DNA of 64,000 nucleotides from Aureimonas glaciei (lineage in GTDB: Bacteria > Pseudomonadota > Alphaproteobacteria > Rhizobiales > Rhizobiaceae), in the NCBI RefSeq assembly GCF_014643375.1, contig NZ_BMJJ01000005.1:1-64000 (forward strand). The letters are read 5' to 3'. A program made the position numbers and the translations under genes. This document shows positions 61,270 to 64,000 of this stretch, piece after piece. The stretch's first letter is position 1. Every line of letters starts with the position of its first letter. Below the pieces are notes generated by a model that was not told the origin of the DNA, did no database searches, and saw only the letters and a list, made by a program, of their open reading frames with translations.

Positions 61270-61776
61270 TCATCGCCTGTCGTAGGTCACGAAGCGGCTG
61301 GCGGCGCTGTCCCGCTCGCCGGCCGCCACCGTTTCCTCCGCCACGATCCGCCAGGCCTGCGGATCGATGACGGGAAACCGCGCGTCCCCCTCCGGCTCCG
61401 CCTCGACATGCGTCACGTAGAGCCGCTCGATCTGCGGCAGGAACAGGGCGTAGATCTCGGCGCCGCCGGCGATCACGATCTCCTCGGCGCCGCGGCCCTC
61501 TGCCAATTTGCCAGCGATGGCCAGCGCGTCCTCCGGCGAGGGCGCCAGCACGGCGCCGGGCAGCGGCAGCACGGCTGCCCGGGTCAGGACGACGGAGTCC
61601 CGCCCGTCGAGCACGCGGCCGATCGCTTCCAGCGTCTTGCGGCCCATGATCATCGGCTTGCCCATGGTCAGCCGGCGGTAGCGCCGGAGGTCCGTCGACA
61701 GCGACCAGGGCATGGTGCCGTCCCGGCCGATCACCCGGTTCGCGGCCATGGCGACGACGGCGACCAGCCGGGTCAT
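61270..61776 (-). CDS. folA: Dihydrofolate reductase
   Basis: A 168-residue enzyme that regenerates tetrahydrofolate with NADPH. MTRLVAVVAMAANRVIGRDG, TMPWSLSTDLRRYRRLTMGK, PMIMGRKTLEAIGR and VIAGGAEIYALFLPQIERLY are conserved. The ATG overlaps the GST stop (ATGA). With thyA it completes the thymidylate-folate cycle encoded here. Confidence 0.95.
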   Translation of the reverse strand: MTRLVAVVAMAANRVIGRDGTMPWSLSTDLRRYRRLTMGKPMIMGRKTLEAIGRVLDGRDSVVLTRAAVLPLPGAVLAPSPEDALAIAGKLAEGRGAEEIVIAGGAEIYALFLPQIERLYVTHVEAEPEGDARFPVIDPQAWRIVAEETVAAGERDSAASRFVTYDRR

Positions 61777-62360
61777 GCGTCGTCCCGCGCCATGGCGCGC
61801 GCCAGCGCGGGCCGGGCCTGCATGCGGTCGAGATGCGCCCTCAGAACATCGAGATCGGGCATGGCCGATGCCGCCCACTGCATGACGCTGGCCAGGAGGA
61901 TGTCGGCGGCCGAGACCGTCGGCCCCAGGAGGTAGTCCTGCTGCGACAGGGTCGTGCTGAGCCGATCGACCATCTCCTCGTAGAGCCGGCCGAAAGGCGT
62001 GCCGGGCTTGGCGGCATCGAGGAAATGCGCGGTCACGGCCGGTTCGATCACGCCGGCATAATAGGCGAGCCAGGTCAGATAGGCCGCCCTTTCGGGATGG
62101 CCGATCGCCCGCCCCATCTCCGAGCCCGGAAAGAGATCGGTGAGATACAGCACCACGGCGCTGGATTCGGAGACCACGGCGCCGTCGTGGAGGATCGCCG
62201 GCACCTGGCCGGCCGGATGCGGATTGCCCGGATCGCGCTCGCCCGACCCGTCCATGCGCCGGATCGACACGCGGCGAACCTCGCAGTCCGCCCCCAGCTC
62301 CTCCAGCAGCCACAGAATGCGGCTGGATCGGGACCGCGGCGCGTGAAAAAGTGTCAGCAT
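61773..62360 (-). CDS. Glutathione S-transferase family protein
   Basis: A 195-residue protein. The thioredoxin-like N-terminal domain (LTLFHAPRSRSSRILWLLEE, then QVPAILHDGAVVSESSAVVL) binds glutathione through VPA and ESSA; the C-terminal domain is helical (LGPTVSAADILLASVMQW). Physiological substrate unknown. It lies between thyA and folA and is probably co-transcribed with folA. Confidence 0.9.
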   Translation of the reverse strand: MLTLFHAPRSRSSRILWLLEELGADCEVRRVSIRRMDGSGERDPGNPHPAGQVPAILHDGAVVSESSAVVLYLTDLFPGSEMGRAIGHPERAAYLTWLAYYAGVIEPAVTAHFLDAAKPGTPFGRLYEEMVDRLSTTLSQQDYLLGPTVSAADILLASVMQWAASAMPDLDVLRAHLDRMQARPALARAMARDDA

Positions 62361-62420
62361 ATTCCCTCCCGAGAAGGGCTCAGCCCCCTTCTTGTCATGG
62401 CGTCGCGCCGTCCGGCCTCG

Positions 62421-63215
62421 TCACACGGCGATCGGCGCCCGGATATGGTCGTGCGCCGCATAGTCCTCCACCGCGATGTCCTCGAAGCGGAAGGCGAAGA
62501 GATCGGTGACGACCGGGTTGAGACGAAGCGTCGGCAGCGGCAGCGGCTCGCGCGACAGCTGCAGGCGCGCCTGTTCGATATGATTGGCGTAGAGATGGGC
62601 GTCGCCGAGGGTGTGCACGAAATCGCCGGCCTCAAGCCCCGTCGCCTGCGCCACCATCGCCGTCAGCAGCGCATAGGAGGCGATGTTGAAGGGCACGCCG
62701 AGAAAGATGTCGGCCGAGCGTTGGTAGAGCTGGCAGGACAGGCGGCCATCGGCGACGTAGAACTGGAACAGGCAGTGGCAGGGCGGCAGCGCCATCTCGT
62801 CGACCAGCGCCGGATTCCAGGCCGAGACGATCAGCCGGCGCGAGTTCGGATTCTTCCGGATCTCCCGCACCACCTCGGCGATCTGGTCGATGTGGCCGCC
62901 CTGATAGTCCGGCCAGGAGCGCCACTGCGCCCCGTAGACCGGCCCGAGCTCGCCCTTCTCGTCGGCCCAGTCGTCCCAGATCCTGACGCCATTGGCGTTG
63001 AGATAGGCGATGTTGGTATCGCCCTTCAGGAACCACAAAAGCTCGTGCACGATCGAGCGGATGTGCAGCTTCTTGGTGGTGACGAGCGGGAACCCCTTCG
63101 ACAGGTCGAAGCGCATCTGGTGGCCGAAGACCGAGCGTGTCCCGGTCCCGGTCCGGTCGCCCTTGTCGACGCCCTCGCTGAGGACGCGATCGATGAGATC
63201 CAGATAGGCGCGCAT
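62421..63215 (-). CDS. thyA: Thymidylate synthase
   Basis: A 264-residue enzyme, the same length as E. coli ThyA, converting dUMP to dTMP with methylene-tetrahydrofolate. The catalytic Cys146 lies in [32 protein letters not shown] and [20 protein letters not shown] are conserved. ATG 63215 follows GAGG with five-base spacing. The in-frame upstream sequence is not conserved. Confidence 0.97.
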   Translation of the reverse strand: MRAYLDLIDRVLSEGVDKGDRTGTGTRSVFGHQMRFDLSKGFPLVTTKKLHIRSIVHELLWFLKGDTNIAYLNANGVRIWDDWADEKGELGPVYGAQWRSWPDYQGGHIDQIAEVVREIRKNPNSRRLIVSAWNPALVDEMALPPCHCLFQFYVADGRLSCQLYQRSADIFLGVPFNIASYALLTAMVAQATGLEAGDFVHTLGDAHLYANHIEQARLQLSREPLPLPTLRLNPVVTDLFAFRFEDIAVEDYAAHDHIRAPIAV

Positions 63216-63475
63216 CAAAACCTCGAAAGTTCGTGCCGGCTCCCCGCCTGGCGGCAGCGCCGCCTTTGGCATCGAAAGCCGATCGTCAGTCTAGCGCTTT
63301 ATGCGATTCGGTTCGCCAGCGCATCCGATGCGGCGACAAAGGATTGTCCCCGCGCGCTGCGCAGGCGGGAGGGCGAAAGAAGCCGCCTCGCCCTCCCACC
63401 GCCTAAAGCTTGCGCGACCTGTCCGGATCGGCGGGCGGATCCGAGCCTATTGGTCTTCAACGAGCCAGCGCCGCC

Positions 63476-63874
63476 TCAGAGTTCCTGGACGCGCTTGATC
63501 TGATAGGTGTGCATGGCGCCGCCGTGGCTGACCGAGACATATTCCCCCGGCACGAAGCGTTCGGCCCCGAGACGAAAGCCGATCTCGTCGTCGTCGCGCC
63601 CTTCGGCATAGTCGAAGTACCAGGTGCCGCCCGGCTTGCGGCGCAGGCGGCCGATCTGGTCGGTGACGCCGTCGTGGAATCGCCGGACGCGGCAGGCGCC
63701 CTGATGCGCCTTCCATTCCACGGGATCCAGATGACCCTCGGCGTCGAGCGGCACCAGAAGGTCGTAGCCCTGATCGGCGTCGCCTTCCGGATGGCCCGGC
63801 TCGCGCGCCAGTTCCAGCCGGACATGGCGGAAGGCGGGGGTGAGGTCGGCTTCGGGGTGGGCGGTCATGGTCAT
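63476..63874 (-). CDS. Hypothetical protein
   Basis: A 132-residue soluble protein, rich in charged and aromatic residues (HVRLELAREPGHPEGDADQG, then YDLLVPLDAEGHLDPVEW, then TYQIKRVQEL at the end). It resembles conserved alphaproteobacterial proteins of unknown function. Start 63874 or 63868. The 260 bases between it and thyA carry no gene, and the last 126 bases of the window show none either. Confidence 0.6.
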   Translation of the reverse strand: MTMTAHPEADLTPAFRHVRLELAREPGHPEGDADQGYDLLVPLDAEGHLDPVEWKAHQGACRVRRFHDGVTDQIGRLRRKPGGTWYFDYAEGRDDDEIGFRLGAERFVPGEYVSVSHGGAMHTYQIKRVQEL

Positions 63875-64000
63875 TTTCTCTCTTTCTGCTCGTTCCGGCT
63901 GATCCTAGGCCGGCGGCCCGGCCCTGCCCTTGACACCGATCAAGCCCATGCGGTCGCGCCGGGCCCGTCGACGCAGCGAGACCGATGGCGGGGGCGTTGC

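Overview
The window reads as the chromosome of a high-GC alphaproteobacterium of the order Hyphomicrobiales (Rhizobiales). The evidence is the core gene order thyA, folA, hflK, hflC, degP, serB, miaA, ilvB, ilvN, ilvC, together with the codon and GC style; no 16S gene is present, so genus is not claimed. It splits at a tRNA-Lys(CTT) gene at 37698-37773. Everything to the left is a large lambda-like prophage whose far end lies outside the window. Everything to the right is ordinary chromosome.

Prophage, 1 to about 37.7 kb. A leftward lambda-type head module runs from 6529 to the window edge: small and large terminase, gpW-like connector, portal, S49 prohead protease with a nested scaffold start, decoration protein D, major capsid protein. 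The capsid gene is cut after 91 codons by what looks like the end of an IS21-like element (1-103), so the prophage is probably defective. Plus-strand small genes (6626-8167), a displaced HeH-type gene and a minor tail Z gene (8622-9728) and an AT-rich gap (10091-10567) follow. From 10.6 to 14.7 kb lie rightward accessory genes, including two tiny membrane proteins coupled to a phage C5 DNA methyltransferase with a repeat-rich recognition region, and a Lar-like protein. From 15 to 20.2 kb is a cargo island, lower in GC at both ends: KAP NTPase, an 11 x 24 bp repeat gene, a secreted SNase plus Excalibur pair and an FRG-domain protein. A leftward replication operon (27283 to 20249) holds a Cro-like regulator, an adenine methyltransferase, an SF2 helicase, a VRR-NUC nuclease and a primase-helicase. 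It diverges from a rightward early operon (27373 to 33598) holding a repressor, a YqaJ exonuclease plus RecT recombination pair, an Xis-like protein, an HNH nuclease, a covalently duplicated HTH regulator, a Tad2-like anti-Thoeris candidate and a phage sliding clamp. A reverse-strand moron block (35101 to 33605, then to 35974) contains a DUF6932 nucleotidyltransferase-like gene coupled to an unknown partner. The integrase abuts the tRNA.

A 14-bp bipartite motif, roughly TTTGCAAnnYGTCA, recurs at about ten sites next to start codons or promoters over 27 kb of the prophage and looks like a dispersed repressor operator. It is the strongest candidate here for an undescribed regulatory system.

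Chromosome, 37.8 to 64 kb. Branched-chain amino acid synthesis dominates (ilvC, ilvN, ilvB). An attenuator precedes ilvB, with a 16-residue leader peptide carrying I-L-I-V-V that may be translated leaderless. Also present are a TetR gene with a perfect 35-bp operator palindrome, a 2OG-Fe(II) oxygenase, pdxJ, an anchored protein with a triplicated domain, a RecD-like helicase, a cobalt-type nitrile hydratase operon (cupin, alpha, beta, accessory), LysE and DUF1206 membrane proteins, a diguanylate cyclase, miaA, serB, a GNAT acetyltransferase, the DegP/HflC/HflK proteolysis cluster, and the folate/thymidylate genes folA, GST and thyA.
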